Of a stretch of 12,327 bases of DNA, positions 1 to 7,979 are shown in pieces. A program made the position numbers and the translations under genes. Every line of letters begins with the position of its first letter. Position 1 is the stretch's first letter. Source of the stretch: Flavobacteriaceae bacterium. Its GTDB lineage: Bacteria > Bacteroidota > Bacteroidia > Flavobacteriales > Flavobacteriaceae. The notes below the pieces were generated by a model, which saw nothing but the letters and a program-made list of their open reading frames with translations, did not search any database and had not been told where the DNA came from. Location of the stretch: positions 1 through 12,327 of the forward strand of contig JAURDG010000021.1 of assembly GCA_030828025.1 (NCBI GenBank). Reading direction: 5' to 3'.

Positions 1-1339
1 CATAAGCAATAGGGAAAAAGTAAAACAAGGCAAAGAAAACCGGCATCTGCAGCAAGGCAGGAACACATCCTGCCAAAGGGCTAACACCAGCTTTTCCGTA
101 CAATTTCATGGTTTCTTGTTGCCTTTTTGTGGCTTCATTTTTATACTTTTCATTGATGGCTGTAATTTCTGGGCGAAGTACACGCATCTTGGCTTGAGAC
201 ACATAGGATTTATACAATACAGGAGAAAGTACCAAGCGAACAATTATGGTGAGTAAAATAATGGCAATTCCATGCGGCGCAAAAGACGTAAGAAATCCAA
301 ATAAAGGATAAAAAACAGATTTATTAATCCACCCAATTATTCCCCAGCCAAAAGAGATACTCTCGTACAAATGTTCATCGTAGGTTTTGAGCACTTCGTA
401 GTCCGTCGGCCCCATATACCAATCAAAATCAGCTTCAAATTTATCCCTTCCGTATGGCATATTCACTTCAGTAGAAAACGCTTTTAGATAGGTTGATTCT
501 TCTACCTCCTCGTCTGTAATTGAACTCGATGAAAGTATAGCTTCTTTAAATGGTTGTGCGGGTATTAAAATGCTGCTAAAAAAGTGTTGCCGATACGACA
601 CCCAAGCCACGTCTTTTTCTTTTTCTTCGTCTTCGCCAGCGGCTGAAAGGGTACTATACTTATCGTTTTCGTGGCGATAGGCAAGTTGGGTGTATCTGTT
701 TTCGTATTGGGCACTTTTTGCATGACGAAATCCATCCATGTTCCATGAAAAAGCAGCAGGAATGGAGGTGTCCAAATAATTTGAAATGCCCTGGGCAACC
801 ACTTCAAAACCGAAGCGATATCCCCCATCTGGTAAGGTATAAACAAACTCAATAAACCCATCCGTATTGAGTGGCGCACGAAGGCGTAGCTCTTGACCGT
901 TCGGGACTGTAGAAAGCGTAGGAACGAACATCAAAAACTTGGTTTGCACAAGCTGCCCCGTGGTGGTGGTGAATGCGATGTTTAAGGCATTGTTTTGCTC
1001 ATTGATTAAATATAGTGGCGCATCTTTATAATTAACCAAATCAGGCAATAATACCTGTTCCATAATACCCCCTTTATTGGAGATGTGTAGCTCTAGCAAG
1101 TTGTTTTTTAGGGTTATGATTTCTGCGGCAAGTGTTTCCGTGGGCATGTCCACCGCAGGCGGATTTTGCTGTGCTGGTGGGGTATCTTCGATGGTCTGCT
1201 CTTGAGTTGCTTGTTGAGCAACAGCGGTATTAGCTTCAGCTAACTGTTCTGTAGACTGATTGTACATCATCCAAGTGAAGATGCCAAAAATGACAATCAT
1301 ACCAATAATCTGTAAGGGGTCTATGCGCTTTTCTTCCAT
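1..1339 (-). CDS. yidC: Membrane protein insertase YidC (partial, C-terminus outside window)
   Basis: YidC inserts and folds inner-membrane proteins, alone or with the Sec translocon. I translated this frame by hand: 446 codons stay open from the ATG at 1339 to the window edge, so the gene is intact here but lacks its 3' end. It starts MEEKRIDPLQ, typical of Bacteroidota YidC, followed by a first membrane segment (about residues 10-27). A Gln/Thr/Pro-rich linker (28-66) leads to the large periplasmic P1 domain (about 70-330), which contains an acidic Glu/Lys loop near 235-243. The conserved insertase core begins near 330 with the second membrane segment (about 345-367) and the cytoplasmic loop with RPEITAINEKYK (389-400). 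It continues to GVSPLAGCVPALLQMPVFFALF (418-439) at the next membrane segment. Only 5 bp separate it from the pyrG stop, so it is probably co-transcribed with pyrG. There is no Shine-Dalgarno; the leader is A/T-rich. Identification is secure. Confidence 0.95.
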   Translation of the reverse strand, partial: MEEKRIDPLQIIGMIVIFGIFTWMMYNQSTEQLAEANTAVAQQATQEQTIEDTPPAQQNPPAVDMPTETLAAEIITLKNNLLELHISNKGGIMEQVLLPDLVNYKDAPLYLINEQNNALNIAFTTTTGQLVQTKFLMFVPTLSTVPNGQELRLRAPLNTDGFIEFVYTLPDGGYRFGFEVVAQGISNYLDTSIPAAFSWNMDGFRHAKSAQYENRYTQLAYRHENDKYSTLSAAGEDEEKEKDVAWVSYRQHFFSSILIPAQPFKEAILSSSSITDEEVEESTYLKAFSTEVNMPYGRDKFEADFDWYMGPTDYEVLKTYDEHLYESISFGWGIIGWINKSVFYPLFGFLTSFAPHGIAIILLTIIVRLVLSPVLYKSYVSQAKMRVLRPEITAINEKYKNEATKRQQETMKLYGKAGVSPLAGCVPALLQMPVFFALFYFFPIAY

Positions 1340-1344
1340 AATAT

Positions 1345-2958
1345 TTATTGATTTGCGTATTGACTACATGCACGAACAAAATCCGTAAACAGCGGATGCG
1401 GGTTTAATACAGTGCTTTTGTATTCGGGGTGGTACTGCACGCCAATAAACCAAGGGTGCGTATCAATCTCTACAATTTCCACCAAGCCTGTTTTTGGGTT
1501 AATTCCCGTGGCACTAAGCCCATTTTTTGTCAAATCAGCCAAATAATCATTATTCAACTCATACCTGTGCCGGTGCCGCTCGCTGATTTCTTTTTGTTTG
1601 TAGATGCTATGCACACGACTACCTTCAGTCAATGTGCAATCCCAAGCACCAAGCCGCATGGTGCCGCCTTTGTCTTCAATATCTTTTTGCTCGTCCATCA
1701 GGCTAATGACTGGATCTACTGCATCCTCATCCATTTCGATAGAATTAGCCGCCGAAATACCCAAAACATGACGCGCATACTCGATGACAGCCATCTGCAT
1801 ACCCAAGCAAATACCAAAAAATGGAATCTTGTTTTCACGTACATATTGAATGGCGGCAATTTTACCTTCAATACCTCTAGACCCAAAGCCGGGTGCCACA
1901 AGCAACCCATGTAATCCTGCTAAAAATTGGTGGCAATTATCAGGTGTCAAATCTTCGGAATGTACAGACACTACATCAACAGCAACCTCGTTGCTGGCAC
2001 CTGCATGAATAAAAGCTTCCAAAATAGATTTATACGAATCTTGAAGCTCAACATATTTACCAACCAAACCAATGCGAATGTGTTGTTTTGGATTTTTAAT
2101 GCGTTTTAAAAACGCTTTCCAACGCGTTAAGTCAGGCTCTGAATGATCTGTTAAACCTAATTTTTTCAATACCACACGGTCTAACCCCTCTTTATGCATC
2201 AACAAAGGGACATCATAAATGGTATCCGCATCAATAGACTCAATCACCGCTTCGCGATCTACGTTACAGAATAAGGCCAGTTTTGTACGGATACTTTCTG
2301 AAAGTTCGTGCTCAGTTCTGCAGACCAATATGTCTGCATTAATACCGCTCTCCATCAACGTTTTGACAGAGTGTTGGGTTGGTTTGGTTTTTAGTTCTGC
2401 GGCAGCAGATAAATAGGGCACCAATGTCAAATGAATCACGATGCAATTTTCCCTTCCTAAGTCCCATCTTAGCTGCCGTACAGCCTCGATGTAAGGCAAA
2501 GACTCAATATCACCAACAGTACCGCCAATTTCTGTGATCACCACATCGTATTCATCCGTAGAGCCCAGCAGTTGCATGCGCTCCTTGATTTCGTTGGTAA
2601 TATGCGGAATAACTTGAACTGTTTTACCTAAAAACTCCCCACGACGTTCTTTTTCAATAACGCTTTGATAAATACGTCCTGTGGTTACGTTGTTCGCTTG
2701 CGAAGTAGGCACATTTAGAAAACGCTCATAATGGCCCAAGTCTAAATCGGTTTCTGCGCCGTCATCCGTAACAAAACATTCCCCATGTTCGTAAGGGTTT
2801 AATGTTCCTGGGTCAACATTTATATATGGGTCAAATTTTTGAATGGTCGTTTTAAAACCTCTAGCCTGAAGCAAATTGGCTAACGAAGCAGAAACAATAC
2901 CTTTACCAAGTGAGGAGGTTACTCCTCCTGTAACAAAGATATATTTGGTGTTAGGCAT
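1345..2958 (-). CDS. pyrG: CTP synthase (glutamine hydrolysing)
   Basis: PyrG makes CTP from UTP, ATP and glutamine, the last step of de novo pyrimidine nucleotide synthesis, in the cytosol. The protein is 537 residues, the usual full length. The N-terminal synthetase domain (about 1-270) shows the P-loop GVTSSLGKG (12-20), the FDPYINVDPGTLNPYEHGE block (42-60) and ITEIGGTVGDIES (141-153). The C-terminal class I glutamine amidotransferase domain (about 293-535) has the nucleophile Cys384 in GICLGMQMA, and His510 and Glu512 in QYHPE. All catalytic residues expected for an active enzyme are present. The start is the ATG at 2958, directly giving the conserved KYIFVTGGV beginning. It lies 40 bp after the LysM/PBP gene, a gap that contains a candidate -7 promoter box, and is followed after 5 bp by yidC. 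Confidence 0.98.
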   Translation of the reverse strand: MPNTKYIFVTGGVTSSLGKGIVSASLANLLQARGFKTTIQKFDPYINVDPGTLNPYEHGECFVTDDGAETDLDLGHYERFLNVPTSQANNVTTGRIYQSVIEKERRGEFLGKTVQVIPHITNEIKERMQLLGSTDEYDVVITEIGGTVGDIESLPYIEAVRQLRWDLGRENCIVIHLTLVPYLSAAAELKTKPTQHSVKTLMESGINADILVCRTEHELSESIRTKLALFCNVDREAVIESIDADTIYDVPLLMHKEGLDRVVLKKLGLTDHSEPDLTRWKAFLKRIKNPKQHIRIGLVGKYVELQDSYKSILEAFIHAGASNEVAVDVVSVHSEDLTPDNCHQFLAGLHGLLVAPGFGSRGIEGKIAAIQYVRENKIPFFGICLGMQMAVIEYARHVLGISAANSIEMDEDAVDPVISLMDEQKDIEDKGGTMRLGAWDCTLTEGSRVHSIYKQKEISERHRHRYELNNDYLADLTKNGLSATGINPKTGLVEIVEIDTHPWFIGVQYHPEYKSTVLNPHPLFTDFVRACSQYANQ

Positions 2959-2979
2959 GAATCATTTTTAATTAAGTGC

Positions 2980-2987
2980 CAAAAGTA
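2980..2987 (-). promoter_or_regulatory. Candidate Bacteroidota -7 box upstream of pyrG
   Basis: On the minus strand this reads TACTTTTG, a full match to the Bacteroidota -7 consensus TAnnTTTG. It ends 21 bp before the pyrG ATG, so a transcript would carry a leader of roughly 15-18 nt. No good -33 element (TTTG or TTG) is visible 19-21 bp upstream, so this rests on one short A/T-rich motif. It would allow pyrG-yidC to be transcribed apart from the upstream genes. Confidence 0.35.
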
Positions 2988-2998
2988 CAAAGAATAAA

Positions 2999-4789
2999 CT
3001 ACCTGACATGGAGCGAATCTAGTTGTTTCCGTGGCGGATCAACCTCAATGGTTTCAAAGCCTTTATGCTGAATTGTATAGGTGGCGGTATTCTGGTAGCC
3101 GCCGTTGGGCAAGGCAACATAATGAAATCGATGCTGCAATTGCTGGCCTAAGCCCTGTTCTACTCCCAAAAAAAGCGTGCGTTTTGTCGCAATTCGCAGT
3201 GCAATGTCTATGGCCAAATCAAAGCCTTTAAGTGCTGTTCTATTGGGTATTTTTCCGAATCGCTTTTGGTAATTGGCATCAAAACTCATTCGTATGGAAT
3301 CTCGATTTTCCCAAAAATGATCGGCATAAGTAAAGCGTAAATTGCCTAAGTGCGCTTGAGAGACATTGGGGTCGTCGTACGTAGCCGCCCGATAATGTGT
3401 CAACAATTGTACGGGGCGATCTTCGGACTGTTGCGCATTCAGCATGGAAGTCATGCTGGTAATCAAATTCAAATCTTCTGTTTCTAAAAAGACAAAATTT
3501 GGGCGAGTGGCTGTTAATAACGAGTCCACATCATCGGGTTTGACGAACCCAAAACGTTCATCGGGGCGGACAATCTCGGCAAGTGGAAACTGCTTTTTGA
3601 GCTTCATTTCTATTCGCTCATTTTTGGCATCAGCCACAATCAACACACAGGGATTTTCGGCGGTAGCATCTAGGGAATCTATATATACCTGAATACGTTC
3701 CTCGATGGTTTTTCTGCTAGGTATGGTATTAAATAAGGTTTTTTGTGGCTCAATTTCTCTTGTTGTCAAGGGAGAAATAACAGGCACATTAAATATAGAC
3801 ATGCCGCGCGCCACCCGGCCAACATTTGTGGGCGTAAACGGACCGATGACCGCGTCAAATTGTGAAAAATCATATGAATTTAGTAAATCCTCGATGGCAA
3901 AAAGTTGATTTTCGGTATCCATCACCGTAAGCTCGACGCTTAAGCCTGCCTTGTTTAAGCTGTCTAGCGCATGCAACATACCAGCGTAAAAATCCAAAGC
4001 GACTGTCGTCAAATTTCGCTCACTCAAGGTTTTTTCGGTTTGAACAATAGAATCCAACTCAATTTTTGACAACCGAAATGGCGCCATTAGTGCCAGACGT
4101 ACAACAGGTGTAACAAAGGTGCTGTCCCAAAGACTGGGCTTGGAAGGTTCGATAATGCCAATAGCGGTTAAACTATCCATTTTGTTCTTCGGAATTCGAA
4201 GTTGCATGCCCACTTTTAATCCTGTACTGTCGAGCTGTGGGTTTAATGCTTCCAAGGCTGCTTGTGTAAGTCCTAGCTTGAGCTCCAACCTATAAAAACC
4301 CTCTTTGGGAAGCACGGTATAATAATCATATTCTTCTGCCAACTCCGCAGCCGTTCGCAAGGGCACTTGAAGTATAGCACCTACAGAAAGCGTATCGCCA
4401 AGTTGCGGATTTAGTGTGCGCAACGAATCAACACTTATCCCATAGGTATAGGCGATGCGCCATAATGTTTCTTTGGGTTGTACGACATGGCTTGCGCCAG
4501 GCTTTGCTTGACTAATAACAATCTTTTGTTTAAAACGCGGTATGCGTAGCTTGTCACGTTTGCCTATTCCATCTTTGGCTTGAGGGTTGTATTGATAAAT
4601 ATTGGCTACAGAAATATCATAGCGTGAAGCAATATCGGCTACCGTTTCTTTTTTTCTGACTTTATGCACAATAAAATAGGACACTTCTGGCTCTTGAGCA
4701 TGAGCCATAATGCCAGCTAGGAGTAGCGCAACAACAATAAAAAATCTACTCCCACTCAATTGTCGCAGGGGGTTTTGAACTAATATCAT
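2999..4789 (-). CDS. Secreted protein with three LysM repeats and a type 1 periplasmic-binding-like domain
   Basis: From the ATG at 4789 the product is 596 residues. A signal peptide is visible: basic start with Arg9 and Arg15, hydrophobic core FFIVVALLLAGIM, and likely signal peptidase I cleavage after AHA (29-31). Three LysM repeats follow (about 38-84, 101-143 and 156-200), each with the ET or EG..YR turn, an NPQ motif and a closing IP or VP; LysM usually binds peptidoglycan. From about 229 to 580 the sequence resembles the type 1 periplasmic-binding fold (Leu/Ile/Val-binding protein family), with VRLALMAPF, DFYAGMLHALD, DAVIGPFTPTNV and VPVISPLT. No transporter genes are adjacent, so a sensing or cell-wall role is as likely as solute uptake. 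The start is uncertain: an ATG at 4855 would overlap guaA by 110 bp, the ATG at 4789 by 44 bp, and a TTG at 4759 by 14 bp. I chose 4789 because it gives a complete signal peptide with a tolerable overlap. Domain calls are firm; function is not known. Confidence 0.85.
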   Translation of the reverse strand: MILVQNPLRQLSGSRFFIVVALLLAGIMAHAQEPEVSYFIVHKVRKKETVADIASRYDISVANIYQYNPQAKDGIGKRDKLRIPRFKQKIVISQAKPGASHVVQPKETLWRIAYTYGISVDSLRTLNPQLGDTLSVGAILQVPLRTAAELAEEYDYYTVLPKEGFYRLELKLGLTQAALEALNPQLDSTGLKVGMQLRIPKNKMDSLTAIGIIEPSKPSLWDSTFVTPVVRLALMAPFRLSKIELDSIVQTEKTLSERNLTTVALDFYAGMLHALDSLNKAGLSVELTVMDTENQLFAIEDLLNSYDFSQFDAVIGPFTPTNVGRVARGMSIFNVPVISPLTTREIEPQKTLFNTIPSRKTIEERIQVYIDSLDATAENPCVLIVADAKNERIEMKLKKQFPLAEIVRPDERFGFVKPDDVDSLLTATRPNFVFLETEDLNLITSMTSMLNAQQSEDRPVQLLTHYRAATYDDPNVSQAHLGNLRFTYADHFWENRDSIRMSFDANYQKRFGKIPNRTALKGFDLAIDIALRIATKRTLFLGVEQGLGQQLQHRFHYVALPNGGYQNTATYTIQHKGFETIEVDPPRKQLDSLHVR

Positions 4790-6272
4790 ATACAACTCGG
4801 TTAATTCCAGGAACACGATTGATGATTTGGTTTGAAATCTCTTGTAAAAACTCATACGGCAAATGTACCCAATCTGCCGTCATGCCGTCTGTAGAGGTAA
4901 CCGCACGAAGAGCAACGCATTTTTCATAGGTACGCTCATCGCCCATAACACCAACTGAATTAACAGGAAGTAGCATGACGCCAGCCTGCCAAATATCATC
5001 ATAGAGTCCATGGTCGCGAAGCCCTTGTATAAACAAGGCATCGACTTCTTGCAACATACTTACTTTTTCTGGTGTGATATCGCCCAAGATACGAATCGCC
5101 AAACCGGGTCCAGGAAACGGGTGTCGTCCAAGAATTTCTTGCGGCATATTTAAACTCGCGCCTACACGCCGAACCTCATCTTTAAACAGCATATTCAGCG
5201 GCTCAACCACCTTTAGTTTCATAAAATCAGGTAAGCCACCAACGTTGTGGTGCGACTTAATCGTTGCCGAAGGCCCATTGACCGAAACAGACTCAATGAC
5301 ATCTGGGTAAATAGTTCCTTGTGCTAGCCATTGAGCACCTTCCACTTTGTGCGCCTCATCATCAAACACATCTATAAATACCTTGCCAATAATTTTGCGC
5401 TTTGTTTCTGGGTCTGATTCACCAGCCAACGCATCCAAAAATCGTTTTGATGCATCTACCCCTTTTACATTAAGTCCCATGCCCCTGTATTGTTCCAGGA
5501 CATCGTCAAATTCATTTTTACGCAACAATCCGTTGTTAACAAAAATGCAATGCAAATTGGTGCCGATAGCCTTGTGTAACAATATCGCCGCCACCGAAGA
5601 ATCAACACCTCCGCTCAATCCCAAAATCACCTTGTCGTTGCCTAGCTCATTTTGTAAACGAGCCACAGTGGTTTCCACAAAGGCAGCCGATGTCCAATCG
5701 GGCGTGATACCTGCAATATCCACCAAAAAGTTTTGCAACAACTGCAAGCCATCTGTTGAATGATAGACTTCTGGGTGAAACTGTATGCCGAAGGTCATGT
5801 CGTTGTCCATCACATAAGCGGCATTGACTACATCTTCTGTCGAAGCCAAGCAAGTAGCACCCTTGGGCAAATGCTTGATGGTGTCGCCATGACTCATCCA
5901 TACCTGCGACTTTGTTGGAATTTTATGCGTAAACGGATGCGCATGAACTGTTTGTAATCGCGCACGTCCATACTCACGAGTATTGGAAGCCGCTACTTCG
6001 CCTCCGTTAAAATGGGCCAAATATTGTGCTCCATAGCAAACGCCTAGCAGAGGAATTTTAGTACGTATGGCATCTAAATCAGGATGTGGTGCATCGTCAG
6101 CGCGTACAGAATATGGCGATCCCGATAAGATGACTGCCTTAAATGTTTCAACGTCTGCTGGAATTGTATGAAAGGGATGAATTTCACAGAAAATGGAGAG
6201 CTCCCGAACACGGCGGGCAATCAGTTGTGTGTATTGCGAGCCAAAATCGAGAATGAGAACTTTGTTTTGCAT
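4746..6272 (-). CDS. guaA: GMP synthase (glutamine hydrolysing)
   Basis: GuaA converts XMP to GMP with ATP and glutamine in the cytosol, the final step of guanine nucleotide synthesis. The 508-residue protein contains a class I amidotransferase domain (about 4-187) with nucleophile Cys79 in GVCYGAQ and the His166/Glu168 pair in QFHPE. The ATP pyrophosphatase domain follows, with its PP-loop LSGGVDSS (219-226), and the C-terminal dimerisation domain has GRHPFPGPGLAIRILG (382-397) and ends in KPPATIEWE. Everything needed for activity is present. I place the start at the ATG at 6272 (MQNKVLILDFGSQ); the frame can be extended two codons to a TTG at 6278, which is unlikely and lies inside a promoter-like box. 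It sits 72 bp after bshC, and its last 44 bp overlap the next gene. Identification is secure. Confidence 0.97.
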   Translation of the reverse strand: MQNKVLILDFGSQYTQLIARRVRELSIFCEIHPFHTIPADVETFKAVILSGSPYSVRADDAPHPDLDAIRTKIPLLGVCYGAQYLAHFNGGEVAASNTREYGRARLQTVHAHPFTHKIPTKSQVWMSHGDTIKHLPKGATCLASTEDVVNAAYVMDNDMTFGIQFHPEVYHSTDGLQLLQNFLVDIAGITPDWTSAAFVETTVARLQNELGNDKVILGLSGGVDSSVAAILLHKAIGTNLHCIFVNNGLLRKNEFDDVLEQYRGMGLNVKGVDASKRFLDALAGESDPETKRKIIGKVFIDVFDDEAHKVEGAQWLAQGTIYPDVIESVSVNGPSATIKSHHNVGGLPDFMKLKVVEPLNMLFKDEVRRVGASLNMPQEILGRHPFPGPGLAIRILGDITPEKVSMLQEVDALFIQGLRDHGLYDDIWQAGVMLLPVNSVGVMGDERTYEKCVALRAVTSTDGMTADWVHLPYEFLQEISNQIINRVPGINRVVYDISSKPPATIEWE

Positions 6273-6275
6273 ATA

Positions 6276-6283
6276 CAAAAATA
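6276..6283 (-). promoter_or_regulatory. Candidate -7 box abutting the guaA start
   Basis: The minus strand reads TATTTTTG, matching TAnnTTTG, and ends only 3 nt before the guaA ATG. If used, transcription would begin at or next to the start codon, giving a leaderless mRNA. The surrounding ten bases GTATTTTTGT recur in the same position upstream of bshC. No convincing -33 element is seen, and A/T-rich leaders favour chance matches. Confidence 0.3.
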
Positions 6284-6344
6284 CAACTAAAGTTTGTTGG
6301 TGAATATTGTCCGCCCATTAGTTTTTAACACTAAATAAACTTCT

Positions 6345-7949
6345 TTAGAGTTGCACTACACTTAATCCGTCAGGAAGCGTAGCCATGCAGCTTTTAAGTT
6401 TTTGTGTAAACACCGTCACATCGTCATGCGCACAACAGGCTGAAAAATGAATCATCCGTTCCTGAAAGGTATCATTTGGAAAAAGTGCATGACGTAAATC
6501 AGTCATACGAACCACCTCATCTTTCAGTTTGAGGCGTTGCGCCTTAAGCAAACGCTTTTCCAGATTGTCCAAGCCCTTGAGTTGCTTTTTCTCTTGAGCA
6601 GCTACCGCACCCAAAAAAGATTTGTCTGTCTTGGCAGCTAGTGTCCTAAGGGTTTCAAACTGTTGTTGCAACAACGTCCGTTGAGCGCTAAAGTCAATGT
6701 CTATATTGCTAACCTGACGCACGCGTTTGTTAATAAACGATGCGCTTGGCAACAGCAAATCGGAGATTGACAAAGACAGTTTGTTGCATTTTTTTATTTG
6801 CTTTTCGGAAAGCAGTAACAGGCTTTTCCGCAATTTCAGCAAGGGAAAAGGTAGCTTATGTGCATCAAAAGTGGACTTGAGTTGCATCCAATATGCTAGC
6901 TCGCCACCACCACCCACATAAGCTATGTTGGGCAAGACCTTTTCTTGATATAGGGGTCGCAGTAGGGCATTGGGCGAAAATCGTTCGGGATGTTGATCAA
7001 CTTCCTGGAACAACTGGTTACCATCCCAAGAAAAGGCATGGTCAGCCGTTGTAAAACCTGCCTCTTGATGTATCATCCGTGTTCGAACGCCATCCCGTAA
7101 ATAAAACAAATTAAGTTCACGAACGCCCACTTGAGGCTTGTAGCCGTCAATTATTAGGTCTAGCAACTGGTCCGTTTCCTTGACTTGCTGAACCACCGTT
7201 TTATTGGTTAATTCTTCTTTAATGTGTGGCGCAAATTGAGCTTTCAGCGAAGTGTCATCTCCGTCGATTATGAGCAAACCATAGTGCCCAAATAGTCGAT
7301 CCACCAATGCGCGAGTAGCTTGAGCTAGGGTTTTCTCTTTTAAATAAGTAGTCGAAAAAAGGTCTAATAATTCTTTTGCGCTTTCGTTGCTGCCCCAAAT
7401 TAGCTTGAGGTGTTCGTAAACTTCCTCTAGGTTATTCGTCGGAATTCTTCCGACTGCACCAGTACTTGGTGCATTCCAGCGTATCTTTTGCTCACCCAAG
7501 AAGAAGTGGTTTATTTCCTCTATGTCATGATCTTCTGAAGCCATCCAAAAAACAGGAACATAGTTGTGCTGCTTGTCTTCTTTTTGAAGTTGTTCGGTCA
7601 TTGTAATGACCTCCATTATTTTGAACCAAAAAAATAGCGGTCCTGTAAAAAGGTTTAGCTGATGTCCCGTTGTTATGGTGAGCGTGTTTGGCTTGGCAAG
7701 TAGGTTGATTTGTGCGCTTCTTTCTGGGTTTGGTGTCAAATGTTCATATTGTCTATGTAAGGCTTGTGTCAACACCTGACGACTTTCTGCGGTATAGGCT
7801 TGTGCACGTTGTGGAGCATATTCTTTAGCCGCTTTGGTTGCGTGTAAACCCTGGTGAAATGCAGCCAACTGCTTTTCATCAGCTAAAAAGCGTCGCATGA
7901 GTGGCGTACACACAGCAGCATGATATCCCAACGATTCGATTAGCTTCAT
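6345..7949 (-). CDS. bshC: Putative cysteine ligase BshC, bacillithiol synthesis
   Basis: BshC is the proposed last enzyme of bacillithiol synthesis, adding cysteine to glucosaminyl-malate; bacillithiol is the low-molecular-weight thiol of Firmicutes and many Bacteroidota. The 534-residue protein has the usual family length. Family signatures visible are TTGHQLNLFTGPLFFWFKI (93-111), VPVFWMASEDHDIEEINH (131-148) in the nucleotide-fold core, IAYVGGGGELAYW (342-354), and a Lys/Leu/Gln-rich stretch (about 420-480) expected to form the family coiled coil. The C-terminus keeps the LFPNDTFQER element (489-498). The ATG at 7949 begins 30 bp after the rimO stop. No bshA or bshB lies in the window. 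Family membership is clear; the exact reaction was debated for some BshC homologues, so activity is inferred. Confidence 0.93.
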   Translation of the reverse strand: MKLIESLGYHAAVCTPLMRRFLADEKQLAAFHQGLHATKAAKEYAPQRAQAYTAESRQVLTQALHRQYEHLTPNPERSAQINLLAKPNTLTITTGHQLNLFTGPLFFWFKIMEVITMTEQLQKEDKQHNYVPVFWMASEDHDIEEINHFFLGEQKIRWNAPSTGAVGRIPTNNLEEVYEHLKLIWGSNESAKELLDLFSTTYLKEKTLAQATRALVDRLFGHYGLLIIDGDDTSLKAQFAPHIKEELTNKTVVQQVKETDQLLDLIIDGYKPQVGVRELNLFYLRDGVRTRMIHQEAGFTTADHAFSWDGNQLFQEVDQHPERFSPNALLRPLYQEKVLPNIAYVGGGGELAYWMQLKSTFDAHKLPFPLLKLRKSLLLLSEKQIKKCNKLSLSISDLLLPSASFINKRVRQVSNIDIDFSAQRTLLQQQFETLRTLAAKTDKSFLGAVAAQEKKQLKGLDNLEKRLLKAQRLKLKDEVVRMTDLRHALFPNDTFQERMIHFSACCAHDDVTVFTQKLKSCMATLPDGLSVVQL

Positions 7950-7953
7950 AAAA

Positions 7954-7961
7954 CAAAAATA
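7954..7961 (-). promoter_or_regulatory. Candidate -7 box abutting the bshC start
   Basis: The minus strand reads TATTTTTG, followed by TTTT and the bshC ATG. It matches the Bacteroidota -7 consensus TAnnTTTG and shares the ten-base core GTATTTTTGT with the guaA leader. The geometry predicts a leaderless or nearly leaderless transcript. There is no clear -33 element, so confidence is low. Confidence 0.3.
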
Positions 7962-7979
7962 CGCAATGTAACAGTAGGA

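Noticed and set aside
1..1339. Possible frameshift in yidC, because another frame is open at 565-879
   Set aside because: Hand translation from the ATG at 1339 gives 446 uninterrupted codons of good YidC sequence; the other frame is a shadow.
1429..1914. Plus-strand open frame of 161 codons
   Set aside because: It lies wholly inside pyrG on the opposite strand, resembles no known family, and pyrG is conserved throughout.
2968..2975. Palindrome TTAATTAA before pyrG as an operator
   Set aside because: Eight A/T bases in an A/T-rich spacer are expected by chance, and there is no second copy nearby.
5347..5763. Plus-strand open frame of 138 codons
   Set aside because: Antisense to the conserved guaA ATPase region with no independent start signal.
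6273..6278. TTG start two codons upstream of guaA
   Set aside because: A good ATG at 6272 gives the normal GuaA beginning, and the TTG is part of a promoter-like box.
6284..6344. Terminator between bshC and guaA
   Set aside because: Only a 5 bp A/T-rich stem (TTAGT/ACTAA) is visible, without a following T run.
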